Source: Zoroaster sp. YZ-2022
Lineage: Eukaryota > Echinodermata > Asteroidea > Forcipulatida > Zoroasteridae
Assembly: GCA_029582265.1 (NCBI GenBank)
Contig: CM055828.1
Span: forward strand, 620,001 to 684,000
Direction of reading: 5' to 3'
Length of the DNA stretch: 64,000 nt
Shown here: positions 41,736-53,734 of the stretch, one piece after another
How the letters are laid out: the number at the start of each line of letters is the position of its first letter
Position numbering within the stretch: position 1 is the first letter of the stretch
Made by a program: the position numbers and the translations under genes
Notes under the pieces: generated by a model
What the model was told of the DNA's origin: nothing
The model's database searches: none
What the model saw: the letters and a program-made list of their open reading frames with translations, nothing else

Positions 41736-42599
41736 CCCAATGTGGTTGACAAAATAATGTGGGCCTACATGTATGTCTTGTAAGATATTTCAAAACCAAA
41801 ATTGCAGCTTATATGTTTACTTTTGAAAACATTAAAACAACTTACAATAGTGTTTATTTGATTAAACACATGAAGTCTTGTCATAGGTAATTATAAATAG
41901 ATGGAAACACCTTTGGAAAGCTGTCACTGTTTATAATGATTACATAATCAAGTAATCAACATGTATATAAAACAGTCCACCCGTTAATTAGTCCAGTCAT
42001 TCGGAGTTGTACATGTAGTTTCAGTCAGTATTTGTTCATGGACACAATTGAGACCACCTCATTGAGGGCTTGTTATTCCCTTAAAATGAATGTTTTTGGT
42101 AAGTTTAATTGTGATCTTTAACTTTCTAACTGTAACGGCAGCATTCGCTTTCTTATTCTGCCGCTATAAGGTCACGCGACTCAATTAATTTATTCGACAA
42201 AAGCCTGGTGGTGTTATGTAATGGTCAGGTTTTTTTTTATACACAATCTTATTACATCCAAAGCTTCGTGAAAACTAACAAAATCGACAAATACAGAGTA
42301 TAAGTACATGTAATATACAACAACAATAGGCCAAACATGACTTAGTTACCATCAAATACACAAATTATTTCTGAATCATAAAAGCTTACTTAAGAATGTC
42401 TTTAATCACACAAAAAGGGAGTTATATGAACTTTGACAAACATACCTCCTTGCATACTATTGAAAATTACGCATAATCGGATGAGCTGATAGGGAAAGTA
42501 AGTTTAGCCTAGTTATAGTTACGTAAGGATGGCTGCCTAAAACAATGTGCTTGCTCGAGTGTGAGTCCAACCAATCAAGAGAGGGCGCCCTTCACAGAT
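41736..42599. other. Intergenic DNA, nothing recognised
   Basis: No gene or clear repeat family between CR1 copy 2 and the microsatellite. Confidence 0.35.
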
Positions 42600-42611
42600 A
42601 ACAGTAGGCAG

Positions 42612-42878
<267 letters not shown>

Positions 42879-42888
42879 ACGGTTCGCG

Positions 42889-43147
42889 AGCAAAGAAAAG
42901 TTGGCTGATGCCGGACTCGAACCCACGACCTCTCGATTATTACCGTACGAGCGCTCTACCAACTGAGCTAACCAGCCCTTATGTTGGTGGGCGGTCCAAT
43001 TATGCCAATTATCTATTGCTCTATGGGGCCAGGTCAGAGGCCAAACCATATCTGCCGAGTAGCCAGGGATCAAGCCACGGTCAAATGCAAACAACCCGGG
43101 TAACGGCAGTAGCGGGGATCACACAATTAACGGGACACAAGCCTTTT
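42889..43147 (-). repeat. tRNA-derived SINE-like repeat, copy A
   Basis: On the minus strand the 3' part is a tRNA-like sequence: box A TAGCTCAGTTGGTAGAGCGC and box B GGTTCGAGTCC, with acceptor arms GGCTGGT and ATCAGCC that pair over 7 bases, followed by a T-rich stretch. It is preceded by about 190 bases shared with copy B. The anticodon loop is enlarged, so it is not a functional tRNA gene. Copy A directly abuts the microsatellite. Confidence 0.65.
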
Positions 43148-43212
43148 ATGTGGTTGTACACAAAGTAGATTTATATGGAGAAACTGACCTGAAATATTAT
43201 AAACGGGTAGCG

Positions 43213-43473
43213 AGCAAAGAAAAATTGGCTGATGCCGGACTCGAACCCGCGACCTCTCGAATACCGTACGAGCGCTCTACCAACTGAGCTAACCAGCCCC
43301 TATGTTGGTGGGCGGTCCACTTATGCCAATTATCTATTGCTCTATGGGGCCAGGTCAGAGGCTAAACCATATCTGCCGAGTAGCCAGGGATCAAGCCCCA
43401 GTCAGATGCAAACAACCCGGGTAACGGCAGTAGCGGGGATCACACAATTAACGGGACACAAGCCTTTTTACAT
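43213..43473 (-). repeat. tRNA-derived SINE-like repeat, copy B
   Basis: Same structure and orientation as copy A, about 65 bases downstream and very similar over its whole length. Here the tRNA-like part has a more normal anticodon arm (loop ACGGTAT with 4 of 5 stem pairs), but position 33 is C instead of T and one T-stem pair is lost. I call it a tRNA pseudogene inside a repeat. Confidence 0.65.
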
Positions 43474-43849
43474 ATATATATATCTAATTTAGTAGAAATT
43501 AATAATGAATTTTACCCAAACATGAATGGAGGATTCTGTACAAAGCCTTTTCGCGACGTATTAACAAATAGTTTAGTTCCCTATTAAGCAAAAGCCACGG
43601 GTTTCAGAGCTCGGAATCAAACAGACTACCTACGTATAACACATTATATAAATTACTGGATAGTGCGGAGCCCCTAAAGGTACATTTATGAAAAAGACAG
43701 AAAAAAGAAGAAGAAGGAAAACAAACATTTCGAGGGAACGAAATAATAATTCAAGGAAACAAAATAATATTTTGCTCCCTCGAAATAATTCTTAATTTAT
43801 TTTATCGTGTTTGGGCACCATTATATATATCTGACTTGTTGAAATGTTA

Positions 43850-44191
43850 TGCCCCCCTCTCGTAAGTTACGTTCCAGTGCAAAATTTCTGCTGGCTGAAC
43901 AATTCTAAACATTCTTGGGGTGACAGATCTTTTGAAGTTGTGGCTCCACGCCTTTGTGAATCTCAAACTGTTTGCTCCTTCCAGAAAAACTTAAAAACTC
44001 ATCTTATGTGTATTGCATATAAGGACTACTAACATTCATTTATGCATTTATTCTTCTTTTTGTTTAGTATTATATTGCATTTGTTATTGTATTGTTATGC
44101 TATTGCATGATTTCTTGTTTACTGTAAAGCTGAGCACTTCTTGGTGGATATGTGTGCATTATAAATCTTCTGTATTATTATTATTATTATT
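43850..44191 (+). mobile_element. 3' end of a second CR1/L2-group retrotransposon, 5'-truncated
   Basis: The plus strand encodes WGDRSFEVVAPRLCES (about 43917) and FQKNLKTHLM (about 43981), the C-terminal block of CR1/L2-group ORFs, then a stop, about 160 bases of 3' UTR and a run of TAT/TTA triplets at 44165-44191. The 3' UTR differs from the other three copies, so this is another family. 5' truncation to a few hundred bases is usual for target-primed insertion. Confidence 0.6.
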
Positions 44192-44492
44192 ATAATCTAT
44201 GAATGAAGGACTGGTTGAATAATAGGCCTATTGTTCTCGTATGCACGATTCCTGAGCACCTTTTGGGTCTGCATACGGACAGTCTTGGAAAAGTAAATTA
44301 ATGCGTGTAGGTCAACGTCACGATTCGTTTTTATCAGTATTCACCAATTTCGCAGTATTATTATGACTGTCTCCTGGTTTGTGTAGATTATCAATTGCTA
44401 ACAGATCATTTGGCATTGCCCTTTAGCTGAATAATTACATTTTGCTACCAACACATAAAACCACAAAAGTGTGTGACCATAGATTGCACTGC

Positions 44493-44526
<34 letters not shown>

Positions 44527-45188
44527 TTACAGCAAAATGCAGGCAACTCTATTTCCGACAATTTGCTGTATTACAATGTAACACAACAAGTGTGTTAAAC
44601 GGATTTACACAATTTCTGTAAACGCTTAATAATAAAACTGGAGTACGTTTCCATATTGTGGGCCAAAAAAGAGAATTAGAATTGGCAAAACAAACAAATA
44701 TGTAGGAGAACATTGAATCAAAGTCATACTGAAATGGTATGATTTACTGGAAAGTTAGTGATTGTGAAAGTGGAAATATCAGTTTAACCACTCGATACAA
44801 ATATTTCATAATCTCTTCCTCCAAAAACTCTTGGTAGATCCATCCTAAATTCATCGTACAAGTATGTTTATATTATGTCTCATTTTCCCTTTTGAGAAAG
44901 AACCTGCTAGGTTTAAAACGTAAGGTCAATACCCATTTAATATATTATACTGTTAGTTATTACAAGAAAACGTGTAAACACGAAATTATGGACAAGAGGT
45001 GTATTTTAACGAGGACACGCTTTTTGTAAATTTACGGTATAAAACTCTCGGCAAAAACTAAGAAAAAGAGCGTGAAATCCCAATTACTGTGAAAATCTGT
45101 ATTTTTACAGTGTATGGCAGATTAATATGTTAGTGTTTAACATAATATTGCCAATAAAATTCAGTGAACATAACCAAAAGGTAACTAT
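44192..45188. other. Intergenic DNA with a possible MITE at 44488-45112
   Basis: A 28-base poly-A run (44493-44520) follows CACTGC, and the stretch closes near 45112 with TTTTTACAGTG, so the block may be a CACTG-ended MITE. No matching target duplication was seen. No gene. Confidence 0.3.
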
Positions 45189-45414
45189 ATCTACTGGACG
45201 TTTTATGTGAACGTTTTATGTGGTACATTTGTCTTCTTATAATAAGTGGAAAAACTGGTGTATTTTGTCTGTCTCTGCTGTAAGATTTTACTGTGTAGTG
45301 GATACACATCTTGTATCTTCATTTTTGTGTGTGCAGTCAACCCTGACTTAGATTATAACCTGAAGCTTGACCACAAGCCTTTTGTTTGGATCAATAACTT
45401 TGTGATTTATAGAC

Positions 45415-46654
45415 AATGGAGGTCTACATTCTGTTTATTCTACTCTTGCTATCTGGACCATTATGTCTCAATGACTCATCTTTAGAATATGGCTACAGCA
45501 TGCAACCCACAGCTTGTATGCTACATACAAAAAAAAAATCCACCATCTTAAATTTTTGAGTTGTCCTATATCATATTATGATAATTCATCTGCCACCTTT
45601 CACCTGGAACTCTTAATTTCTGGTGACATAAACCCAAACCCTGGACCTGAAACACTGATCAACACACCTACCAACGCCACTCAGCTCCATAAAATTTCCT
45701 ACAGCCGCAATGAACTACTCAATCTTCGCAATACTCCATGTACTGATGCATCTCTATCTTATTCAGCATTGAGTCAATTGAACTGTCTTGGAATACTTGC
45801 CAATCAACTCCAAACATACCGCCGCACACATAGAGGTAAAAAAGCTGGTCGCCGTAGAATGGACAGACTTACACAACTAGCACTCCTGCCTCACCAACCC
45901 CCAACAGTGAACTTAACCACATCAACAAGCGACATTGGCATAACTTCAACTCCAAATGTTCATGATGAGTCTAAACTTCAGCTCTGTGTCTTGAACACTC
46001 AATCCATTATGCAACAAATTGGATGAATTCGTTGACTTCGTACTTCAAAACAATTTGGATCTTGTTGCCATATCCGAGACATGGTTTAAACCTGATGATG
46101 ACTTACCCCACGAGTGCACTCCTGCTGGCTACTCTCCATCATATCCCCAGACCAAAAAAAGACCGGTGGAGGGGTTGCACTTCTCTTTAGGTCCAGTATG
46201 AACAATGTTAACATTGACTACCTAACATTTGAATCTCTGCATGCTGAGGTAACATGCAACTCTGTTCGCCTTGTTAATATTATATCGACCAGAAAGGGAT
46301 GTTGATGGTAAACATGTAAATTTCTCCAGTTTTCAGCAGGAATTTGAGAAATTAATTGTGGATTATCTCTTGCACCCATCTGACATTATTTTAACCGGCG
46401 ATTTTAACATTCATATGGACATCACTTCAAACAATTATGCAAATCAGTTTAAAGACCTGCTCTCTGCTCATGGACTTATCCAGCACATCACAGCACCCAC
46501 TCATCGATATGGTCACTGTCTTGACCTCATGATAACGCGTGAAAATACTTCACCTCTCATCTCAAATATAAGTATCCATCCCGGCTTATCTGATCATTAT
46601 GCAATCATGGCAGATATGAACCTTAAAAACCTCCCATACCTACCATTTCTGTAA
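45415..46654 (+). pseudogene. CR1 copy 3: 2A-like head and endonuclease, frameshifted
   Basis: The head frame (45514-46026 is the longest open part) contains ELLISGDINPNPGPE at about 45612-45650 and the RRTHRGKKAGRRRM patch. The endonuclease is in shifted frames: FVLQNNLDLVAISETWFKPD (46040), LYRPERDVDGK (46276), ILTGDFNIHMD (46388) and THRYGHCLDLMITRE (46499). The SGDINPNPGP form is the closest of the three copies to published 2A-like sequences (short residue, Gly, Asp before x-x-x-NPGP). Confidence 0.7.
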
Positions 46655-46799
46655 CTACTCGCCACTGGAAAAATGTAAATATCCAAGATTTATGTCATGA
46701 TATTGAATCTCAACTGGAAAATGTAAACCTTGAAGATGGTGAGCTGGATTCTTGTGTCAATCTATTTGAATCTACTGTCCGTAACATCTTGGACGATCA

Positions 46800-47922
46800 T
46801 GCTCCGCAAAAAACTCGAACTGTTAAACTACAATCTGAACCCCCTGGTTCAATGATGATATTCGTGCTGCAAGGAAAATCCGCCGTCAACTTGAGCGAAA
46901 ATGGCGTGACAATGGGAAACTTGGAGTACATCGGCAAGAATACTGTAACCAACGTGATATTGTGAAGAACATGATTAACCAGGCAAAAATAACTCACTAC
47001 TCATCTCTTGTGGAAAAGAGCTCTGGCAATCAGAAAAAAACCTCTTTAACATTGTTGAAAAGCTGCTTTATAAACCCAAAACTCCAGTGCTTCCATCTAC
47101 ACACTTCAAACGTTTTTGTCACAAAAATTGAGAATATCCGTCGTTCTTTTCCCCCAGTACCTGCCATTCTATCACAAACACCGTCATGCAAGGATCCACA
47201 TTGTAGACTGTCTGTGTTTGAGCCTGCTAGTGTTACGGAGATCAAGAAACTCATCATGAAATCGCCATCAAAATCATGTGAACTTGATCCAGTACCAACT
47301 TCGCCAATAAAACAAAATATTGATGTGTTTTCTAAGTATATCACAATTATTGTAAACAGATCTCTTTCTTCCGGTTGTTTCCCTGATAGCCAGAAGGTTG
47401 CTCATGTTAAACCACTCCTGAAGAAACCCAATTTGGACAAGGAAGTTTTCAAGAATTACCGACCAGTAGCGAATTTAAAGTACCTTGGAAAAACAATCGA
47501 GCGAGTTGTTTCATCACGGATCTCTTATCATGTTCGTGCTAATAACCTGTCGGACACATTCCAGTCAGCCTATAAACCATTTCATGGAACTGAAACTGCT
47601 GTTCTCCGCGTCAACAATGACATTTTATCTGCCATGGATGATGGAAAAATCACTGCTTTAGTTTTGTTAGACTTAAGCGCCGCTTTGACACGGTCGATCA
47701 CAAAATCCTTCTCTCCGCCTTCAATATCATCTTGGAATACATGACACAGCCCTGGATTGGTGTAAGTCCTACTTTTTAAATAGGCCTCAGCATGTTTGTA
47801 TTGGTAACGCTATCTCCGAGCCTGTTATTCTTGACTATTCTGTACCCCAAAGCTACGTGCTCGGCCCAGAGTGGTTTACTGTTTATGCCTTTCCAGTTTG
47901 TGATATCATTTTGAAGTATAAT
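46800..47922 (+). pseudogene. CR1 copy 3: linker and N-terminal half of reverse transcriptase
   Basis: Open from 46962 to 47744 with [49 protein letters not shown] and LVLLDLSAA, after which a one-base loss (TTTGACACGG for TTTTGACACGG type) breaks the frame. 47857-47922 gives MLGPEWFTVYAFPVCDIILKYN, where the element ends. A 30-35 codon deletion near 47095 removes part of the linker compared with copy 1. Confidence 0.65.
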
Positions 47923-47928
47923 GCACAG

Positions 47929-50578
47929 GCTGGTTCTTACCTGGATCTAGGGGATTTCAGCCGGACTTGTATCTCTGATCCGGGTAACTGTGAATCTCAA
48001 AGTATGACATGGTCTCTTTGGCTGAAGATCAATACGTCATCAGGCTTCACTGGTGAAAGGTATTACGTCAGCTCCGGGGGACAAACAAACCAGGCACGAG
48101 GGGTTACTTTCCTGTACAAGAGCGAGGACAATATGTTCTACTCTGGAACTCGGACAGGACTATTTAAGATTACCCAGAAGTATGACATCTCAAAAATACT
48201 ATTAGATGAATGGTTTCACATGACTTTAACAGTCACTGTCACTGCAACGCTTTCAAACTATTCGTCAATGGAGTGATGGTGGACAGTGATGTACATAGTT
48301 CTGGAGCTGGGACTTCTTCAGATAGTTGCACTAAGCTTTACATGGGCATGTCCAACTCATGCGACCAAGAATATTCATCCAGTATGTATGGCGGCTCTGC
48401 TGCTTACAGCAATATGATGGTGTTTAACGTACTCTTGACTCAACAACAGATACAACATCTTTCCTCCTGTGGATCTCTCGGTAAGATTATATAAGTTTTA
48501 ATTGAAATATTTTGTTTTACCTCTGAACCAATTTCCAGGTGACATCAAAATACTATTCCTTCTTTTAAAGAGGCCTGTTGCACATTTTGAAATATGCAAA
48601 TGCTTTTCATTACGCAACCATGCTTAAAAGGTCATTATAGTTACATACTTTTAAATATTCAGATAATAAAATTTAAATATATTTACATAATTGTTGTTGA
48701 CATTTATTTTAAATGAATGTTATACCATTAATGCTATTCCATAAAAAACGAATTTGCCTACGTACACACGATATTTCGGGAATATTGATTTCTAATATTA
48801 GGCTATATGATTTCTAATATTAGGCTATATGATTTCTAATATTAGGCTATATGATTTCTAATATTAGGCTATATGATTTCTAATATTAGGCTATATGATT
48901 TCTAATATTAGGCTATATGATTTATGATTTCTAATATTAGGCTATATGATTTCTAATATTAGGCTATATGATTTCTAATATTAGGCTATATGATTTCTAA
49001 TATTAGGCTATATGATTTATGATTTCTAATATTAGGCTATATGATTTCTAATATTAGGCTATATGATTTCTAATATTAGGCTATATGATTTCTAATATTA
49101 GGCTATATGATTTATGATTTCTAATATTAGGCTATATGATTTCTAATATTAGGCTATATGATTTCTAATATTAGGCTATATGATTTATGATTTCTAATAT
49201 TAGGCTATATGATTTCTAATATTAGGCTATATGATTTCTAATATTAGGCTATATGATTTCTAATATTAGGCTATATGATTTATGATTTCTAATATTAGGC
49301 TATATGATTTCTAATATTAGGCAAGACACTTTGAGCAAGACACTTAACCATAATTGCTTATAGGGGCAGAGGCAGTTTAACAACTGCCTTGTTCTGGACT
49401 AGTTACCCCTCCCAGTCCTATTCGCACCGTGAAGAGGCTGGTTATTAACTTGTCTTGTTTCGGTGCGAGGGGCTGGTTTCTTCAGTGTGGAGTCGTTGTA
49501 ACAACTCAATGACTGAGTAGCCCCCACCTTGGAGTGGCCATTGGCCTTGTGTGGGGCGAATTGCATAAAAAAATGTTTTTTTAAAGCTATATGATTTATA
49601 ATATAAAGCTATATGATTTATAATATAAAGCTATATGATTTATAATATAAAGCTATATGATTTATAATATAAAGCTATATGATTTATAATATAAAGCTAT
49701 ATGATTTATAATATTAGGCTACATGATTTATAATATTAGGCTATATGATTTCTAATATTAGGCTATATGATTTATAATATTAGGCTATATTATTTCTAAT
49801 ATTAGGCTATATGATTTCTAATATTAGGCTATATGGTTTCAGAATGTGTTTATTCCCTTTACTTCATTTTTTAGTGATTTGTTTTGGTTTGCTTATAATA
49901 TGTGATGTAAAGTGGATTTTTGGAAAGCTCGTTGTAAAATGTAAACTATTTTGTTTGTATTAATGCAATATCAAAGTGTGTCCACACTTTTTAATGTTTT
50001 AGAATGGAGACCGACAGTGCGCAGTCTCAGTATGACAGGCAATCTGAGTTACGAGTGTACGGTTAGTAACTCTGCTGGGCCAATCATTACATGGAGTTTG
50101 TATCACAAAAACAGCGACAGTTGGGATAACTTAGGAGCAACATCAGGAGATGACTACACGATCCAAGCAGTGAATGTATCCAGTTGCATACTTCGGTCTT
50201 CATTGGTGATTGATCCAAAACGAGGCTTTCCTGTAGTAGGCGATATCGTGGCATGCACAGCTCAAGTAGCGTCTGACAAGACATCAGCATATTTCTACCA
50301 AGGTAGGCTAAGCTCATGCATCTAATACAAACAATGCCCAAATGTTTAAAGTTCAAATATTAATTTCGCTGTTAAAATTAAACACTATTACATGCGTTGC
50401 ATGGAACAAACATCTGGTATTTTCACAACGCTAATTGTAAAACTACATTTATTAAATAATGCTTCCCTGCGTGAAGTCGCATAACAGATTCAATATGTAT
50501 TACTATACGAATTATGTAACTCTTATTGATTATTTACAGGAGATCAAATGACTCTTGGTTTTCGGGACAATACGTTTG
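47929..50578 (+). CDS. LamG-like plus immunoglobulin-domain gene, three exons, partial
   Basis: Exon 1 (47929-48480, after a CACAG acceptor) encodes a LamG/concanavalin-fold domain: GSYLDLGDFSRTC, MTWSLWLKIN, DEWFHMTLT, KLFVNGVMVDSD, TKLYMGMSN, SNMMVFNVLLTQQQIQHL. A frameshift at about 48230-48245, in a GTCACTGTCACTG repeat, separates the two halves. Exon 2 (50003-50302) encodes one Ig-like domain with LSYECTVSN, a Trp in ITWSLY and DIVACTAQV. Exon 3 (50540-50578) adds 13 residues. All three introns visible are phase 1, as in mosaic extracellular proteins. A signal peptide, later exons and a membrane anchor are not in view. This is probably a secreted or cell-surface receptor of immune or adhesion type; the frameshift may be real or an assembly error. 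Confidence 0.6.
48787..49322 (+). repeat. 22-bp minisatellite in the first intron of the LamG-Ig gene
   Basis: About 23 copies of a unit with core TTTCTAATATTAGGCTATAT, some separated by a short ATGATT extension that creates a higher-order pattern. Nearly identical units imply recent expansion. Confidence 0.9.
49323..49580 (+). repeat. Inserted dispersed repeat (SINE-like) splitting the minisatellite
   Basis: GCAAGACACTTTGAGCAAGA, a GCAAGACACTTAACC motif typical of many SINE bodies, and about 230 bases of GC-richer sequence ending GGCGAATTGCATAAAAAAATG. It separates two related minisatellite arrays. No pol III box pair was confirmed. Confidence 0.4.
49585..49832 (+). repeat. Second minisatellite array, related 22-bp units
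   Basis: Units change from TTTATAATATAAAGCTATATGA (shown here only in part: core TATAATATAAAGC) to the TTAGGCTATATGATT form of the first array. Confidence 0.85.
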
Positions 50579-51715
50579 GTAAGTTGTGATTGCCTATCAA
50601 AACGCCAGTTTTCTTTCTCTGTATTTGTCTAAAATAATCATATTGCATTACTCACATTATACGGCCAAGTATTAATACACATTTTCATATTGTGCTTAGT
50701 CATTTTCGCAAAAGAAAATTAAATATTCAACAATTCATACTACTCTGAGTCGACTACACCCATAACCAATACTAGTTAGGAGTTATATCTCGCGGTGTTA
50801 CCGTTTATAGCAATAGCTAGCACAATGTAAAATTATCAGAAAAAACGCTCTTAAAACTGGACTTTGAAGGTGAAGTCCCGCCTATTTTCATAAACTCCAA
50901 TGTATTTTGAGAATGACTGTTGTACATGTAGATTAGAAAACTCATTTAATTATCATCATGGTGTTTTTTCTAAATGATTAAGGTGTGTCCTTGTTGTTGC
51001 GAAAAAGCTTCATTGACTGCAGAGTTCACCACAACAACCATCAAGATGGCTATTGCACAACTGAGTCTTGCAATATGGATCAACAGAAATATCATTTTGT
51101 TTGCAAGAAAGAATTTTTTTTTAAAGTCTTTACCCATGGAAGTTGAGTTCGAAATTTCAACAAGTTGTTTTTTCGATTTAATTAAGTGAAACTTGCCTGT
51201 ACGGTAATGGAAAAGGCTGAAGATTAAATTATTTTGAGACGAAATTATATTTGGTTAAACATTTCTTATGATATATTATCCCTTTCATCTTAATTGTTGG
51301 GAAAATTACTTAAATACGGTAGGTCATACAATTTTTCAGCGTAATACTGTTTTAAAGACGTCATAAATAGTAATGAAATTTATGTTTTAACCTACAGCAC
51401 AAACTTGTAGGCAAGCGTTGTTAGCTTATAATATTTAGAATTTCCATTTGTAATAATTGTGATTAATGCATGAATAGTTCGTCTTGTGTACATTTAACCT
51501 ACACTTTCTTTTTGATCAAAATCATCAAGTTTAAGTTTTTATTAATATTTTGATTGTATGTTGTATTATAAAATTTTCTGGACGCCTTTAAATTTGTTTA
51601 ATTTTGAATAATTTAACAAGCCACATGACTATAATGCTATTGACATTATGTTATACATGTTAAATAAATAAGCAATTGCTCAGGTCTGTGAAGCAAATTA
51701 TAGGAGTATGTCTTA
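50579..51715. other. Intron or intergenic DNA, nothing recognised
   Basis: AT-rich sequence after the small exon at 50540-50578. No further exon of the LamG-Ig gene was recognised. Confidence 0.3.
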
Positions 51716-52900
51716 CTATTGTTGCATTCCCCACTACTGTGGGGCAACAAAATATAGGGCGGACACAAACTTTGTTGTGACAATATCAGTTGGGGTTGGT
51801 TTATTATCTTTTCTCTGCATTTGACAATAAAAGGCACTAATGACATATAAAAAGCGTGGTAGCGTAGTAATACCAACTACAAAGGGATCGGATACAGCCA
51901 GGACCATCATTCGTTCATGCGGCTTGTCACTCGGTATACGGTATACGGGCACTGCTACACCGAGAGACGGACGGCTGGTCAGTCTCGACGACGGGGACCA
52001 CCAGGGCTTGACTACACGGCGTGTCTGGACGGGGCCAGAGTGTGTATCAGACCGCATTAGCTAGGCGAAACAATGGTCATATCGACGCACTGCACCATTG
52101 GTTCAACGAACGAGGCTCTGGACTGTAATAGTTCAGTATATCGCACTGTCGTGGATCGGATCGAATCACACAGATATCATTCGGAACCGCACTTCCCCGA
52201 GATCAGGAAATCTCTGGGTTTATATAGAAATCTGGGGCCTAGGAATGAATAAAACATTAGCCTAGTTTAGTGTCTTAGCCAATGAGAAGCTTGCCTTCCG
52301 CGTCTAAGGGTAGAAACGTGATGTGCAAAATCAGGTTATACAACATGTCCTTGCTCCATGTAAGGAAAGGTATTTGACGAAAGTAAAGTGAGTGACAACT
52401 CAGAAAGGAGGGCGTGTTCTCGGGGTAATGCTTACTGGGGTGCTAAGCTATTGCATGAAGGGAGCAGCGGTTGCGCATGGGAGCACGGCACACGGACCAA
52501 GGCCTATGACTGAGCGTGCCAGTCACGGTGATTGTTTGGCCGTGCTACACCTACGAACCGTGTCCGGCGTGTAGGGTGGACTCCGATGAAAGTAGGAGAA
52601 AAATAGACTAACTCCAAAGGACGGCTCCAAGCCACGTGGCGGGAGGGTGTGGCACGCACACAAGGCTCTCGTTGGTGTTGCATTATGCATTGCGTTAGCG
52701 CTGGATATGCATGAGAAAAAGTAGCGGCCTTGTATGGATTGCATATTCATAGCGGACAATCGAGGGTCCGGGGAAACAAACCCTGGGACTTAGACTGCTT
52801 GAAATTGCATCGTATCGTAAGCAAAATATTGGAAGTGGAAGAAGTGAAACAGAGGGTGCTAATATTTATCAGAATCAAAGGGTAAGATTCGTAACACTAT
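51716..52900 (-). mobile_element. Solo gypsy LTR, inverted, with CTAT target duplication
   Basis: The LTR occupies 51720-52896 (TGTTGC ... GTAACA, read on plus; the reverse complement matches the LTR at 10199-11434 over nearly its full length). CTAT precedes it (51716-51719) and follows it (52897-52900). No internal gag/pol sequence is attached, so it is a solo LTR left by recombination between two LTRs. It differs from the other copy by many substitutions and small indels, so neither is very young. Confidence 0.8.
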
Positions 52901-53530
52901 CAATGATGGGCGTCCACGCGCAATAATATCTCCAGCGATATTTGGATGGCAGAAGTACACGAGCGCGTAGTAGCGTTACATGCGCGCACGAGCCTCAAAG
53001 CATGACGGTATATATTTGACACTACGTATCCAATGAAAACCCTTTAATGGAATACCCGAAGCCCGTCCCTTAATAGGATAAAGACATAGGACCAGTCTAC
53101 TGTGTACACATCAGGATTTTTAGTCTAGTATAATAACGTCGTCTCCAGTAACACGAAATCTTCATGCGTGTGCCCACTACAGGTGGCTTAGAACTGACAG
53201 GCGTCTGTGTTTCCAGTTGCTTAATACATACATAACCACCATTGGCGGATCCAGGGGGCTAAGGGCTGTAGCCCCCAATCGTAAAAAAGAAAGAAAAAGA
53301 AGAACAGAATCAGATACAAATGGTAAGGTATTCTCTCATGTTTCCCCTCATTTCCCCCTCACTGTGCTTTGTTTTCCTCTCCCTTTGATTATTAATTTTT
53401 ATTGTAATTTTTGTAGTACTGAAAAATCGTTCTTGATTCTCAGCCCCCCCCCCCCCTAAAAAAATATTCTGGATCCGCACATATCCACCGCTAGCTGCTG
53501 TGTGGGATTCTAGCCGGTCAATCGTCATCG
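52901..53530. other. Intergenic DNA, nothing recognised
   Basis: No gene. A poly-C tract and an AGAAAGAAAAAGAAG purine run lie at 53285-53460. Confidence 0.3.
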
Positions 53531-53680
53531 GGCAAGCTCGGTGGCCGAAAGGTTAGGACGCTGAATTGGGAGGTCGTGGGTTCAAATCCCGCCCGAGTCG
53601 ACTGTGCAGTTTTTTCCACAGACGCTGGGAATACAGTGCTATACACACTTCTGTGTAGGGCAAAATTTAATCAATTGTTT
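53505..53680 (+). repeat. tRNA-derived SINE, copy 1 of a tandem pair
   Basis: A tRNA-like head with box A type GGTGGCCGAAAGGTTAGGA and box B GGTTCAAATCC is followed by TTTTTTCCACAGACGCTGGG and a tail with GTGTAGGGCAAAATTTAATC. The same tail, inverted or direct, recurs at 12390-12460, 56290-56345 and 56935-57010, so this is a dispersed SINE family. Confidence 0.7.
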
Positions 53681-53734
53681 ATCACCCGACACAATAATTT
53701 CACCAACCTATACATATCGCAGAACCAGCTACTA

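Larger units (their letters stand above)
45189..47922 (+). mobile_element. CR1-group non-LTR retrotransposon, copy 3 (plus strand, truncated at both ends)
   Basis: Same family as copies 1 and 2 but in the opposite orientation. It begins within the 5' leader (ATCTACTGGACGTTTTATG), carries head (45415-46010), endonuclease (46019-46650), linker and RT start (46800-47744), and stops abruptly after the RT segment that in copy 1 leads into YADD (ILKYN). The catalytic YADD and everything downstream are missing. The break lies about 6 bases before the first LamG exon. Confidence 0.8.

Noticed and set aside
42895..42975. Functional tRNA gene on the minus strand (also 43220-43295)
   Set aside because: Enlarged anticodon loop in one copy, C33 and a T-stem mismatch in the other, and both embedded in a longer repeat.
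44488..45112. CACTG-ended MITE (CACTA/Chapaev type)
   Set aside because: The ends are short and A/T-simple, and no matching target duplication was found.
48787..49322. CRISPR-like regular array
   Set aside because: Units are directly adjacent 22-mers without distinct spacers, in animal DNA; it is a minisatellite.
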